DNA of 64,000 bases from Pseudomonas pudica. Its GTDB lineage: Bacteria > Pseudomonadota > Gammaproteobacteria > Pseudomonadales > Pseudomonadaceae. The notes beneath the pieces were generated by a model that had not been told where the DNA came from, did not search any database, and saw only the letters and a program-made list of their open reading frames with translations. Below, piece after piece: positions 1-7,468 of this stretch (its first letter is position 1; every line of letters begins with the position of its first letter). The translations under genes and the position numbers were made by a program. The stretch lies in the NCBI RefSeq assembly GCF_015680405.1, contig NZ_JADLJS010000022.1:20718-84717 (forward strand), written 5' to 3'.

Positions 1-2
1 GG

Positions 3-773
3 CTTTATGGCGACCAGGGGTTGCACCGTCTGGGCCAGGCCCATGTGGCCGTGGTCGGTATTGGCGGGGTAGGCTCGTGGGCGGCGGAAGCGCTGGCCCG
101 CAGTGGCGTGGGCGAGATCACCCTGTTCGACCTCGACGATGTGTGCGTCAGCAACACCAACCGCCAGGCCCATGCGCTGGAAGGGCAGGTGGGGCGGCCC
201 AAGGTCGAGGTCATGGCCGAGCGCCTGCGGGCGATCAACCCGGCGTGCACGGTGCATGCTGTGGCCGACTTCGTCACCCGCGACACCATGGTCGAGTACA
301 TTACCGAGAACCTCGACTGTGTGATCGACTGCATCGACAGTGTAATGGCCAAGGCGGCGCTGATCGCCTGGTGCCGGCGGCGCAAGATCGCCATCGTCAC
401 CACCGGTGGCGCCGGTGGGCAGATCGACCCGACACAGATCCAGATCGCCGACCTGAACAAGACCTTCAATGACCCGCTGGCCTCGCGGGTGCGCTCCACC
501 CTGCGTCGCGATTACAACTTCTCGCGCAATGTCAGCCGCAATTATGGCGTGCCGTGCGTGTTCTCCAGCGAACAGCTGCGCTACCCCAAGGGCGATGGCA
601 GCGTTTGCCTGCAGAAAAGCTTTGTGGGCGAGGGCGTGCGGTTGGACTGCTCGGGTGGCTTTGGCGCGGTGATGATGGTGACCGCGACCTTTGGCATGGT
701 TGCGGCGAGCAAGGCGGTGGAAAAACTGGTAGCGGGGGCGCGGCGGCCTTCGGAGCGGGTCAAGCCTGAATAA
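3..773 (+). CDS. tcdA: tRNA threonylcarbamoyladenosine dehydratase (5'-truncated by window edge)
   Basis: TcdA (CsdL) is an E1-like enzyme that uses ATP to dehydrate t6A37 of ANN-decoding tRNAs to cyclic t6A. The reading frame is open from base 3, so the start codon and perhaps 15-20 N-terminal residues lie outside the window; 256 residues are visible. The Rossmann nucleotide loop GIGGVG is at visible residues 19-24, followed by the conserved acidic LFDLDDV strand and an SNTNRQ segment typical of the ThiF/MoeB/TcdA family. It is convergent with csdE-csdA, the sulfur-transfer pair that sits with csdL in Escherichia coli, which supports the call. Confidence 0.92.
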   Translation, partial: LYGDQGLHRLGQAHVAVVGIGGVGSWAAEALARSGVGEITLFDLDDVCVSNTNRQAHALEGQVGRPKVEVMAERLRAINPACTVHAVADFVTRDTMVEYITENLDCVIDCIDSVMAKAALIAWCRRRKIAIVTTGGAGGQIDPTQIQIADLNKTFNDPLASRVRSTLRRDYNFSRNVSRNYGVPCVFSSEQLRYPKGDGSVCLQKSFVGEGVRLDCSGGFGAVMMVTATFGMVAASKAVEKLVAGARRPSERVKPE

Positions 774-796
774 CTGCTTCTGGCCCACTCGGTCCT

Positions 797-914
797 TGTA
801 GGAGCGGCCTCGTGTCGCGAAAGGGGCGCGTAGCGGCCCCAGGTTCCCAGTTCCACCACAGAGATTGACGGGGCCGCTTTGCGGCCCTTTCGCGACACAA
901 GGCCGCTCCTACAG
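797..914. repeat. REP pair, gcgacacaaggccgctcc type
   Basis: Two inverted copies of a GC-rich palindromic unit (about 797-840 and 870-914) share the core GTGTCGCGAAAGGG and its complement, separated by about 30 unique bases. It lies between the convergent 3' ends of tcdA and csdE. The arrangement matches the REP doublets common in P. putida; the second copy of this core is at 46001-46121. Confidence 0.85.
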
Positions 915-943
915 GTAAAGCGCCAGCCAAAACGCCACGCGAT

Positions 944-977
944 ACCTGTGGGAGCGGGCGAGCCCGCGAAGAGGCCA
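944..977. repeat. Single REP unit, gggagcggg...cccgc type
   Basis: A single 34-base unit with the core GGGAGCGGGCGAGCCCGC ends 8 bases before the csdE stop codon. It belongs to the same core family as the pairs at 37481, 52813 and 58865, but has no inverted partner here. Confidence 0.75.
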
Positions 978-985
978 GCACCGAT

Positions 986-1396
986 TCAACGGTTGGACGC
1001 CAGCTCCGCCATCCGCTGCAACACCGCATGCAGCCCATTGCTGCGCGATGGCGAAAGTTGGCGCTCCAGGCCCAGCTGAGTGAACCACTCACGCAGATCG
1101 AGCCCGGCGAGCTCTTCACTGGCCAACCCCTGCACCCGCACCAGCAACAACGCCAGCAGCCCACGCAACAGGCGTGCATCGCTGCTGGCCTTGAACCGCC
1201 ACAAGCCCTCGACCTGCTCGGCCACCAGCCATACCAGGCTTTCGCAGCCATGCACCCGGTTGGCCTCGGTCTTTTCAGTTTCATCCAGCGGTTCCAGCCG
1301 GTCGCCCCACTGCATCAGCAGCCGCGCGCGCTGTTCCCAGCCCTTGCCCTGCTCGAAAGCTTCCAGCGCCTGGCGCGCCTGGTCCGGCAAGCTCAT
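986..1396 (-). CDS. csdE: SufE-type sulfur acceptor (CsdE)
   Basis: This 136-residue protein is a SufE/CsdE sulfur acceptor, taking persulfide sulfur from its partner cysteine desulfurase and passing it on. The conserved acceptor cysteine is Cys51 in the motif VHGCES, as in the family, and the length is normal. The gene overlaps the end of csdA by 4 bases (ATGA), so the two are translationally coupled. Placement next to csdA and tcdA favours CsdE over SufE of a suf operon. No other suf genes are present. Confidence 0.88.
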   Translation of the reverse strand: MSLPDQARQALEAFEQGKGWEQRARLLMQWGDRLEPLDETEKTEANRVHGCESLVWLVAEQVEGLWRFKASSDARLLRGLLALLLVRVQGLASEELAGLDLREWFTQLGLERQLSPSRSNGLHAVLQRMAELASNR

Positions 1397-2598
1397 CGCA
1401 ACAGCTCCAGGCCTTGATCGAGCGCCTCGAAGAAACGCTGCAAGTCATCGCTGTCGTTATACAGCCCCAAAGAGACGCGGATCGCGCCCTCCAGGCCTAA
1501 GTCCCTCAGCAGCGGCATGGCACAGTGGTGCCCGGCACGCACGGCAATGCCTTGCTCGGTCAGCAGATGGGCGATATCGGCGTTATGCACGCCTTCGATG
1601 ACGAAACTGGCAAGGGCCGCCTGTGGCTTGCCGAGGATGCGCACGCCATCGCGGTCCCTCAGGCCGCGCAGCAGGTGCTGGTGCAGGCTGGTTTCATGAG
1701 CTTCGAGTGCCTGGGCATCGAGGCTTGCCAGGTAGTCCAGGGTCGCACCCAGGCCGATCACCCCGGCGATCGGCGGCGTGCCTGCCTCGAACCCCAGTGG
1801 TGCCGGACGGAAGCTGGCGCTCTGGTATTCGGCCAGTTGCACCATCTCACCGCCGAACTGCCAGTGGTGCAGCCGTTCCAGCGCCTGGCTGCGGCCGTAC
1901 AGCACACCGACGCCTTCCGGGCCGTATAGCTTGTGGCTTGAGAACACATAGAAGTCGCAGCCAAGCTGCTGCACATCATGGCGGCCATGCACCACGCCCT
2001 GGGCACCGTCGACCACGGTCAGCGCGCCTTGCGCACGGGCATGGGCCAGCAGTGCCGGCAGCGGCTGCCAGGTGCCCAGCACGTTGGACAGCTGGCTCAC
2101 CGCCAGCACCCGAGTGCGCGGGCCGATCAGTTGCAGCGCCTGGTCCAGGTCGATGCGGCCATCGGCATCCAGCGGCAGCACTACCAGGCGCAGGTTGCGC
2201 CGGCGCGCCAGCTGTTGCCAAGGTAGCAGGTTGGCATGGTGCTCCAGAGCGCTGACGGCAATTTCGTCACCCGCCTCGAAGCGGTGTTCCAGGCCGTAGG
2301 CCAACAGGTTCAGCGCCGAAGTGGCCCCGTGGGTGAAGATGATCTGCCGCGAGTCTGCCGCATTGAGCCAGGCGGCAACCTTGTCGCGGCTGGTTTCGAA
2401 GGCCTGGGTCGCCAGTGCGCCGGGCAAGTGCTGGGCACGGTGCACGTTGGCCGCGCCATGGCCGTAGTAATGGCTCAGGGCATCGAGCAGGGCTTGCGGC
2501 TTCTGGGTAGTGGCGGCGCTGTCCAGGTAGGTCTGGTGCTGCCGTTGCAGGGCGGCGATGGCGGGAAAATCGGCACGCCAGGGGGAGGGCTGAAACAT
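1393..2598 (-). CDS. csdA: Cysteine desulfurase, class V aminotransferase (CsdA/SufS type)
   Basis: A 401-residue PLP enzyme that converts cysteine to alanine and a protein persulfide. The PLP-binding lysine is Lys223 in FSSHKLYGPEG, and the persulfide cysteine is Cys359 in RAGHHCAMPLL, the short-loop arrangement of group II (SufS/CsdA) desulfurases. The start LDSAATTQKP region is also typical. It is transcribed before csdE, and tcdA lies just beyond, so sulfur transfer linked to cyclic t6A formation is the likely context; general Fe-S or thiolation roles cannot be excluded. Confidence 0.9.
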   Translation of the reverse strand: MFQPSPWRADFPAIAALQRQHQTYLDSAATTQKPQALLDALSHYYGHGAANVHRAQHLPGALATQAFETSRDKVAAWLNAADSRQIIFTHGATSALNLLAYGLEHRFEAGDEIAVSALEHHANLLPWQQLARRRNLRLVVLPLDADGRIDLDQALQLIGPRTRVLAVSQLSNVLGTWQPLPALLAHARAQGALTVVDGAQGVVHGRHDVQQLGCDFYVFSSHKLYGPEGVGVLYGRSQALERLHHWQFGGEMVQLAEYQSASFRPAPLGFEAGTPPIAGVIGLGATLDYLASLDAQALEAHETSLHQHLLRGLRDRDGVRILGKPQAALASFVIEGVHNADIAHLLTEQGIAVRAGHHCAMPLLRDLGLEGAIRVSLGLYNDSDDLQRFFEALDQGLELLR

Positions 2599-2620
2599 GG
2601 TCGCGGGGCCTGGAATGAAA

Positions 2621-2649
2621 ATCGGGTCTGGCGTGGTGCCAGACCCGAT
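2621..2649 (-). terminator. Rho-independent terminator of dapD
   Basis: A perfect 12-bp inverted repeat (ATCGGGTCTGGC with GCCAGACCCGAT, 5-base loop) is followed on the minus strand by TTTTCATT. It lies between the dapD stop and the csdA start and separates the two transcripts. Confidence 0.8.
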
Positions 2650-2718
2650 CTTAACATTTCAAACGCTGAGAATCCGCTGTTCGCGAGCAAGCTCGCTCCG
2701 GCAGCGGTTGAAGGGTTC

Positions 2719-3753
2719 TCAGTTGTGCGCGTGCAGCGCCTCGTTCAGCTCGATGGCCGACTTGTGGGTCTTGCACTCCACCGCGCCGTTCAGCGAGTTG
2801 CGGCGGAACAGCAGGTCGGTCTGGCCGGCCAGGTCGCGGGCCTTGACCACTTTGACCAGCTGGTTGTTCTCGTCCAGCAGGTTCACCTTGGTACCGGCGG
2901 TGATGTACAGGCCGGCTTCGACGGTGTTGCGGTCGCCCAGCGGAATGCCGATACCGGCGTTGGCGCCGATCAGGCAGCCTTCGCCAACCTTGATGACGAT
3001 GTTGCCGCCACCGGACAGGGTGCCCATGGTCGAGCAGCCGCCGCCCAGGTCCGAGCCCTTGCCGACGAATACGCCAGCGGAAACGCGGCCCTCGATCATA
3101 CCCGGGCCTTCGGTGCCAGCGTTAAAGTTGACGAAGCCTTCGTGCATGATGGTGGTGCCTTCGCCGATGTAGGCGCCCAGGCGCACGCGGGCGGTGTCGG
3201 CGATACGTACGCCGGCCGGGACCACGTAGTCGGTCATTTTCGGGAACTTGTCCACCGAGAATACTTCCAGCAGCTCGCCCTTCAGGCGCGCTTCCAGTTG
3301 CAGTTCGGCGAGTTCGGCCAGGTCGACCGCGCCCTGGTTGGTCCAGGCCACGTTCGGCAGCAGCGGGAAGATGCCGGCCAGGCTCACGCCGTGCGGCTTG
3401 ACCAGGCGGTGGGACAGCAGGTGCAGCTTGAGGTAGGCCTCTGGGGTCGAGGTCAGCGCGGCATCTTCGGCCAGCAGCGTGGCGACCAGCGGCTTGTGGC
3501 TTTCGGCCAGGCGGGTCAGCAGGGCGGCCTGGGCGGCATCCACGCCTTTCACGGCTTCGGCCAGTTGCGCGGCCTGGGCGTTGCTGAAGGCGATGGCCTG
3601 GTTGCCACCTTGGTAACCGAGAACAGGGGCTACTGCAGCGACCAGTTCGGCGCTCGGGTTGAGCAGCGGTTGCGCATAGAACACTTCCAGCCAGGCGCCC
3701 TGGCGGTTCTGGGAGCCGACACCGAAGGCCAGGCTGAACAGGGTATTGGACAT
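2719..3753 (-). CDS. dapD: Tetrahydrodipicolinate N-succinyltransferase
   Basis: DapD transfers succinyl from succinyl-CoA to tetrahydrodipicolinate in the succinylase branch of lysine and diaminopimelate synthesis. The 344-residue protein has the long Pseudomonas-type N-terminal domain and a C-terminal left-handed beta-helix made of hexapeptide repeats, seen as repeats such as VRLGAYIGEGTTI, GGGNIVIKVGEGCLIGANAG and GLYITAGTKV. The frame stays open 30 codons upstream, but the ATG at 3753 is preceded by GAGGT at good spacing and begins the known MSNTLFSLAFG N terminus. dapC of the same pathway is 2.5 kb away on the same strand. Confidence 0.95.
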   Translation of the reverse strand: MSNTLFSLAFGVGSQNRQGAWLEVFYAQPLLNPSAELVAAVAPVLGYQGGNQAIAFSNAQAAQLAEAVKGVDAAQAALLTRLAESHKPLVATLLAEDAALTSTPEAYLKLHLLSHRLVKPHGVSLAGIFPLLPNVAWTNQGAVDLAELAELQLEARLKGELLEVFSVDKFPKMTDYVVPAGVRIADTARVRLGAYIGEGTTIMHEGFVNFNAGTEGPGMIEGRVSAGVFVGKGSDLGGGCSTMGTLSGGGNIVIKVGEGCLIGANAGIGIPLGDRNTVEAGLYITAGTKVNLLDENNQLVKVVKARDLAGQTDLLFRRNSLNGAVECKTHKSAIELNEALHAHN

Positions 3754-3784
3754 GTGATTACCTCGTGCGAAATAGGGTAGGGGC

Positions 3785-4132
3785 TCAGGCCAAGGCAGCG
3801 GCGTACAGGTCGGGCTTGAAGCCGACCAGGGTACGCGCGCCAAGGTCGAGCACCGGGCGCTTGATCATCGACGGCTGGGCCAGCATCAGCTCGACGGCCT
3901 TGGCCTGGTCGAGGTCGGCCTTGCTGGCGTCGTCCAGCTTGCGGAAGGTGGTGCCGGCACGGTTGAGGATGACTTCCCAGCCGTGTTCGTCGCACCAGCG
4001 GTTCAGGCTGTCACGGTCGATGCCTTGGGTCTTGTAGTCGTGGAATTCGTAGGCGATGGCCTGGTCTTCGAGCCAGGTACGTGCCTTTTTCATGGTGTCA
4101 CAGGCTTTTATGCCGTAGAGCGTGTAGGTCAT
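3785..4132 (-). CDS. ArsC/Spx-family reductase-like protein (YffB type)
   Basis: A small thioredoxin-fold protein of the ArsC/Spx/YffB family, about 115 residues. It begins TYTLYGIKACDTMKKA, with a single N-terminal cysteine (Cys11) rather than a CXXC pair, and the WLEDQAIAYEFHDYK segment typical of YffB. The exact function is unknown; YffB-like proteins are thought to be glutathione-dependent thiol reductases, and arsenate reduction should not be assumed. ATG codons at 4141 and 4132 are both possible, with no strong ribosome-binding site. It is upstream of dapD by 31 bases and probably cotranscribed. Confidence 0.8.
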   Translation of the reverse strand: MTYTLYGIKACDTMKKARTWLEDQAIAYEFHDYKTQGIDRDSLNRWCDEHGWEVILNRAGTTFRKLDDASKADLDQAKAVELMLAQPSMIKRPVLDLGARTLVGFKPDLYAAALA

Positions 4133-4141
4133 TGTGTGCAT

Positions 4142-4458
4142 TGGGGATCACAGGCGGCCCCAACCTCTCCGTTTACCGATTTCAGTCGCGGGATTATGCG
4201 GGAACGATCCTGTGAGCGCCACGGGTGTGCATGTCTTGCATCTCACAGGCACTGCAAGACTCAAGGCATGCATCTGCTAAGCGACAAGAGGTCAAACCTG
4301 CGCCACCGACAAACCGAAGTATCATCATGTTACATATTCATCCGCCACCTGCGACTATCGTGCAGCGGCCCTGAATTGCCCATCGCCGCTAACATATTGT
4401 TTCAATGGCGATGTTTCGCCCTGTTGTCGTTTCTGGTTCACAAAGGAAGCTTTCCCGG
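4142..4458. other. Divergent intergenic region with interlocking inverted repeats
   Basis: This 317-base gap separates the yffB-like gene and the antiporter gene, transcribed in opposite directions, so it must hold both promoters. I see no convincing -35/-10 pair. It contains two perfect 8-bp inverted repeats that interlock: CCTGTGAG (4209) with CTCACAGG (4242), and GTCTTGCA (4233) with TGCAAGAC (4253). A further short hairpin, GGCGA-TGTT-TCGCC, is at 4407-4420. No small gene is evident. Confidence 0.5.
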
Positions 4459-6105
4459 ATGCAGTCCGCCTACACCGTCCTCATCCTGCTGACGCTGGTC
4501 AGCGTGTCGAAGCTGGTCGGCCGCATGATTCCGCTGCCCTTGCCGTTGGTACAGATCGCTGCCGGCGCCTTGCTTGCGTGGCCGACACTGGGCCTGCATG
4601 TGGCACTGGACCCCGAGCTGTTCCTGTTCCTGTTCCTGCCGCCGTTGCTGTTCGCCGACGGCTGGCGTATTCCCAAGCGCGAGTTGTGGCGCATTCGTGG
4701 GCCGGTGGTGGCGCTGGCCGTGGGTCTAGTGCTGTTTACCGTGGTCGGGGCGGGTTACTTCATTCACTGGCTGCTGCCGAGCATCCCGCTGCCCGTGGCC
4801 TTCGCCCTGGCCGCAGTGTTGTCGCCAACCGACGCCGTGGCGGTTTCGGCCATTACCCAGGACCGCCTGCCCACCCCGCTGATGCACATGCTCCAGGGCG
4901 AGGCCCTGATGAACGATGCCTCGGGCCTGGTGACCTTCAAGTTCGCCCTGGCGGCGGCAATCACCGGGGTGTTCTCGTTGACCGACGCAAGCTTCAGCTT
5001 CGTACTGGTCGCCCTGGGCGGCCTGGCGGTGGGCGTGGCCCTGAGCTGGCTGATCGGCCGCCTGCGTGCCTGGATGATTGCCCGCGGCTGGGACGACCCG
5101 GCCACCCACGTGGTGTTCATGTTGCTGCTGCCGTTCGCCGCCTACGTGCTGGCCGAGCGCCTGGGCGTGTCGGGCATCCTTTCGGCGGTGGCGGCCGGCA
5201 TGATGCAGAGCTGGCTCGACCTGCTGCCACGGCAGACCAGCACGCGCCTGCTCAACCGCAGCGTGTGGTCGCTGCTGGAGTTCGCCTTCAACGGCCTGAT
5301 CTTCCTGCTACTGGGCCTGCAACTGCCGGATATCATCAAGGCCGTGGTCAGCCATGAACCCACCGTCTGGCCGACCCTGGCCTGGCGCTGCCTGGACGTG
5401 GTGGCGATCTTTGTGGCGCTGATCTTGCTGCGGTTCATCTGGGTCCAGAGCATCTGGCGCTCGATCGGCGTGGTACGCCGCTGGCGCGGTAAGCCGGCGC
5501 TGGTGCTGATGCCCACGGCGCGTTCTTGCTGGTTGCTGACCCTGGGTGGGGTGCGCGGTGCGGTCACTCTGGCCGGCGTGATGTCGATTCCGTTGTTGAT
5601 GGGTGCAGGCAAGGCCTTCCCGGAGCGTGACCTGCTGATCTTCATTGCGGCTGGGGTGATCCTGCTGTCGTTGATCAGTGCCTGTATCGCGCTGCCGCTG
5701 TTGCTGCGCGGGGTGACCAAGAGCCCGGACGAGCGCTTGCACCAGGAAGTGCAGGAGGCCTGGCGACGTACGGCCGAGGCGGCGATCCATGCGCTGGAGG
5801 CAGAGGAAGTGATCGACAGCAATGCGCCGCAGGATGCCGCGCAGGCGACCCTGGCGACCGAGTTGAAGGCGCGCTTGATGGCGGAATACCGCGATGAGCT
5901 GGACAGCTACAACGACAGCGCCGAAGCCAAGGCGCTGGCCGAGCAGATGGACCTGCTGGAGCGGCGTTTGCGCTTGCGGGCGCTGCGGGCGCAGCGGCTG
6001 GAGCTGTATGAGCTGCATCGCCAACATCTGGTGGGGGATGAAGTGGTACGTCAGGTGCTGGGTGAGCTGGATATGAGTGAAGCGAACCTAGGGGCGGTCA
6101 GGTAG
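4459..6105 (+). CDS. Na+/H+ antiporter, CPA1 (NhaP/YjcE) family
   Basis: A 548-residue inner-membrane cation/proton antiporter of the bacterial CPA1 family. About 12 hydrophobic segments fill residues 1-430. Family marks are the ALSPTDAVAV segment with its ion-binding aspartate, the EALMNDASGLV segment, and GVRGAVTLAGVM. A hydrophilic, probably coiled C-terminal tail of about 120 residues follows, rich in Glu, Ala and Leu. The start at 4459 follows AAAGGAAG by about 10 bases; an in-frame ATG at 4405 would add 18 non-hydrophobic residues and is less likely. Ion preference cannot be read from sequence. The gene stands alone between divergent and convergent neighbours. Confidence 0.88.
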   Translation: MQSAYTVLILLTLVSVSKLVGRMIPLPLPLVQIAAGALLAWPTLGLHVALDPELFLFLFLPPLLFADGWRIPKRELWRIRGPVVALAVGLVLFTVVGAGYFIHWLLPSIPLPVAFALAAVLSPTDAVAVSAITQDRLPTPLMHMLQGEALMNDASGLVTFKFALAAAITGVFSLTDASFSFVLVALGGLAVGVALSWLIGRLRAWMIARGWDDPATHVVFMLLLPFAAYVLAERLGVSGILSAVAAGMMQSWLDLLPRQTSTRLLNRSVWSLLEFAFNGLIFLLLGLQLPDIIKAVVSHEPTVWPTLAWRCLDVVAIFVALILLRFIWVQSIWRSIGVVRRWRGKPALVLMPTARSCWLLTLGGVRGAVTLAGVMSIPLLMGAGKAFPERDLLIFIAAGVILLSLISACIALPLLLRGVTKSPDERLHQEVQEAWRRTAEAAIHALEAEEVIDSNAPQDAAQATLATELKARLMAEYRDELDSYNDSAEAKALAEQMDLLERRLRLRALRAQRLELYELHRQHLVGDEVVRQVLGELDMSEANLGAVR

Positions 6106-6111
6106 ACCGCA

Positions 6112-6232
6112 GGGGCCGCTTTGCGGCCCTTTCGCCGGCAAGCCAGCTCCCACAGGTAATGCACAGGGCCTGAGGTTGATGCGGTCAGAGTGGGAGCTGG
6201 CTTGCTGGCGAAAGGGGCGCAAAGCGCCCCCC
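6112..6232. repeat. REP pair, cgccggcaagccagctccca type
   Basis: Inverted copies (about 6112-6156 and 6189-6232) share the core GGCAAGCCAGCTCCCAC and its complement TGGGAGCTGGCTTGC. It fills the gap between the convergent ends of the antiporter gene and dapC. Confidence 0.85.
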
Positions 6233-6241
6233 TTGAGCGAA

Positions 6242-7438
6242 TCAGCGGTTCTGCAGAAATGCGCGAATCCGCTCTGCCGCCTCGATGCACTCGGCCAGCG
6301 GCGCAACCAGCGCCATGCGCACACGCCCGGCGCCCGGGTTCACGCCATCCACTTCGCGCGACAGGTACGACCCCGGCACCACTGTCACATGCTGGGCCTC
6401 GAACAGGTCGCGGGTGAACTCGGCATCGTCGCCTGGCACCTTGGCCCACAGGTAGAAGCTGCCATCCGGCCGCTGCACATCCAGCACCGGTTGCAGGATA
6501 TCCAGCACGGCATCGTACTTGGCGCGGTACTGATCGCGGTTCTCGCGCACATGCGTCTCGTCCTGCCAGGCTGCGATGCTGGCCAGCTGGGTTTGTACCG
6601 GCATGGCGCAGCCGTGGTAGGTACGGTACAGCAGGAACGGCTTGATGATCTCGGCGTCACCGGCGACGAAGCCCGAGCGCAGGCCAGGCAGGTTGGAGCG
6701 CTTGGACAGGCTGTGGAATACCACGCAGCGCTTGAAGTCGCTGCGGCCCAGTTCCGCACAGGCAGTCAGCAGGCCTGGTGGCGGGGCATCCTCGTCGAAG
6801 TACAGCTCGCTGTAGCATTCATCGGCAGCAATCACGAAGTCGTGCTCGTCGGCCAGGGCAATCAGCTTCTTCAGGGTGCCCATCGGCACCAGTGCGCCGG
6901 TGGGGTTGCCCGGCGAACACAGGAACAGGATCTGGCAACGCTTCCACACTTCAGCCGGCACGGCGTCGAAGTCGGGGTTGAACCCGTTGCTCTCCAGGCA
7001 CGGCAGGTAGTGCGGGGTAGCACCGGCCAGCAGCGCTGCGCCTTCGTAGATCTGGTAGAACGGGTTGGGGCTGACCACCAGGCCGTCATCGGCGCGGTTG
7101 ACCACGGCCTGGGTGAAGGCGAACAGTGCTTCACGGGTGCCGTTGACCGGCAGGATGTGGCGGTCGGCATCCAGCCAGCCGGCCGGTACGCCGAAGCGCC
7201 GCTCGCACCACTGGCCGATGGCCTGGCGCAGGGCCGGCAGGCCGATGGTGCTTGGGTACACTGCCAGCTTGTCGAGGTTGTCGGCCATGGCCTGGGCGAC
7301 GAACGCCGGCGATTCGTGCTTCGGCTCACCGATCGACAGGGCGATGGCGCGCTTGTCCGCCGCAGGCGCAACGCTGCCCAGCAGGGCGCGGAGTTTTTCG
7401 AACGGGTAGGGCTGAAGCTGGGTCAAGGCATGGTTCAT
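6242..7438 (-). CDS. dapC: Succinyldiaminopimelate aminotransferase
   Basis: A 398-residue fold-type I PLP aminotransferase that forms N-succinyl-LL-diaminopimelate in lysine and peptidoglycan precursor synthesis. The PLP lysine is Lys246 in HSLSKRSNLPGLRSG; the cofactor-binding SPGNPTG (175-181) and ADECYSE motifs are present. The choice of DapC over other class I aminotransferases rests on the conserved Pseudomonas order dapC-glnD-map next to dapD. It follows glnD by 30 bases on the same strand and may be in its transcript. Confidence 0.88.
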   Translation of the reverse strand: MNHALTQLQPYPFEKLRALLGSVAPAADKRAIALSIGEPKHESPAFVAQAMADNLDKLAVYPSTIGLPALRQAIGQWCERRFGVPAGWLDADRHILPVNGTREALFAFTQAVVNRADDGLVVSPNPFYQIYEGAALLAGATPHYLPCLESNGFNPDFDAVPAEVWKRCQILFLCSPGNPTGALVPMGTLKKLIALADEHDFVIAADECYSELYFDEDAPPPGLLTACAELGRSDFKRCVVFHSLSKRSNLPGLRSGFVAGDAEIIKPFLLYRTYHGCAMPVQTQLASIAAWQDETHVRENRDQYRAKYDAVLDILQPVLDVQRPDGSFYLWAKVPGDDAEFTRDLFEAQHVTVVPGSYLSREVDGVNPGAGRVRMALVAPLAECIEAAERIRAFLQNR

Positions 7439-7468
7439 CGGCGCAAGGTCTCGTCAATCGTCTAATCG

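Noticed and set aside
4209..4260. A true H-type pseudoknot
   Set aside because: With both stems of 8 bp full, the 3-base loop crossing the first stem is too short, so alternative hairpins are more plausible; kept only as a switch-like candidate.
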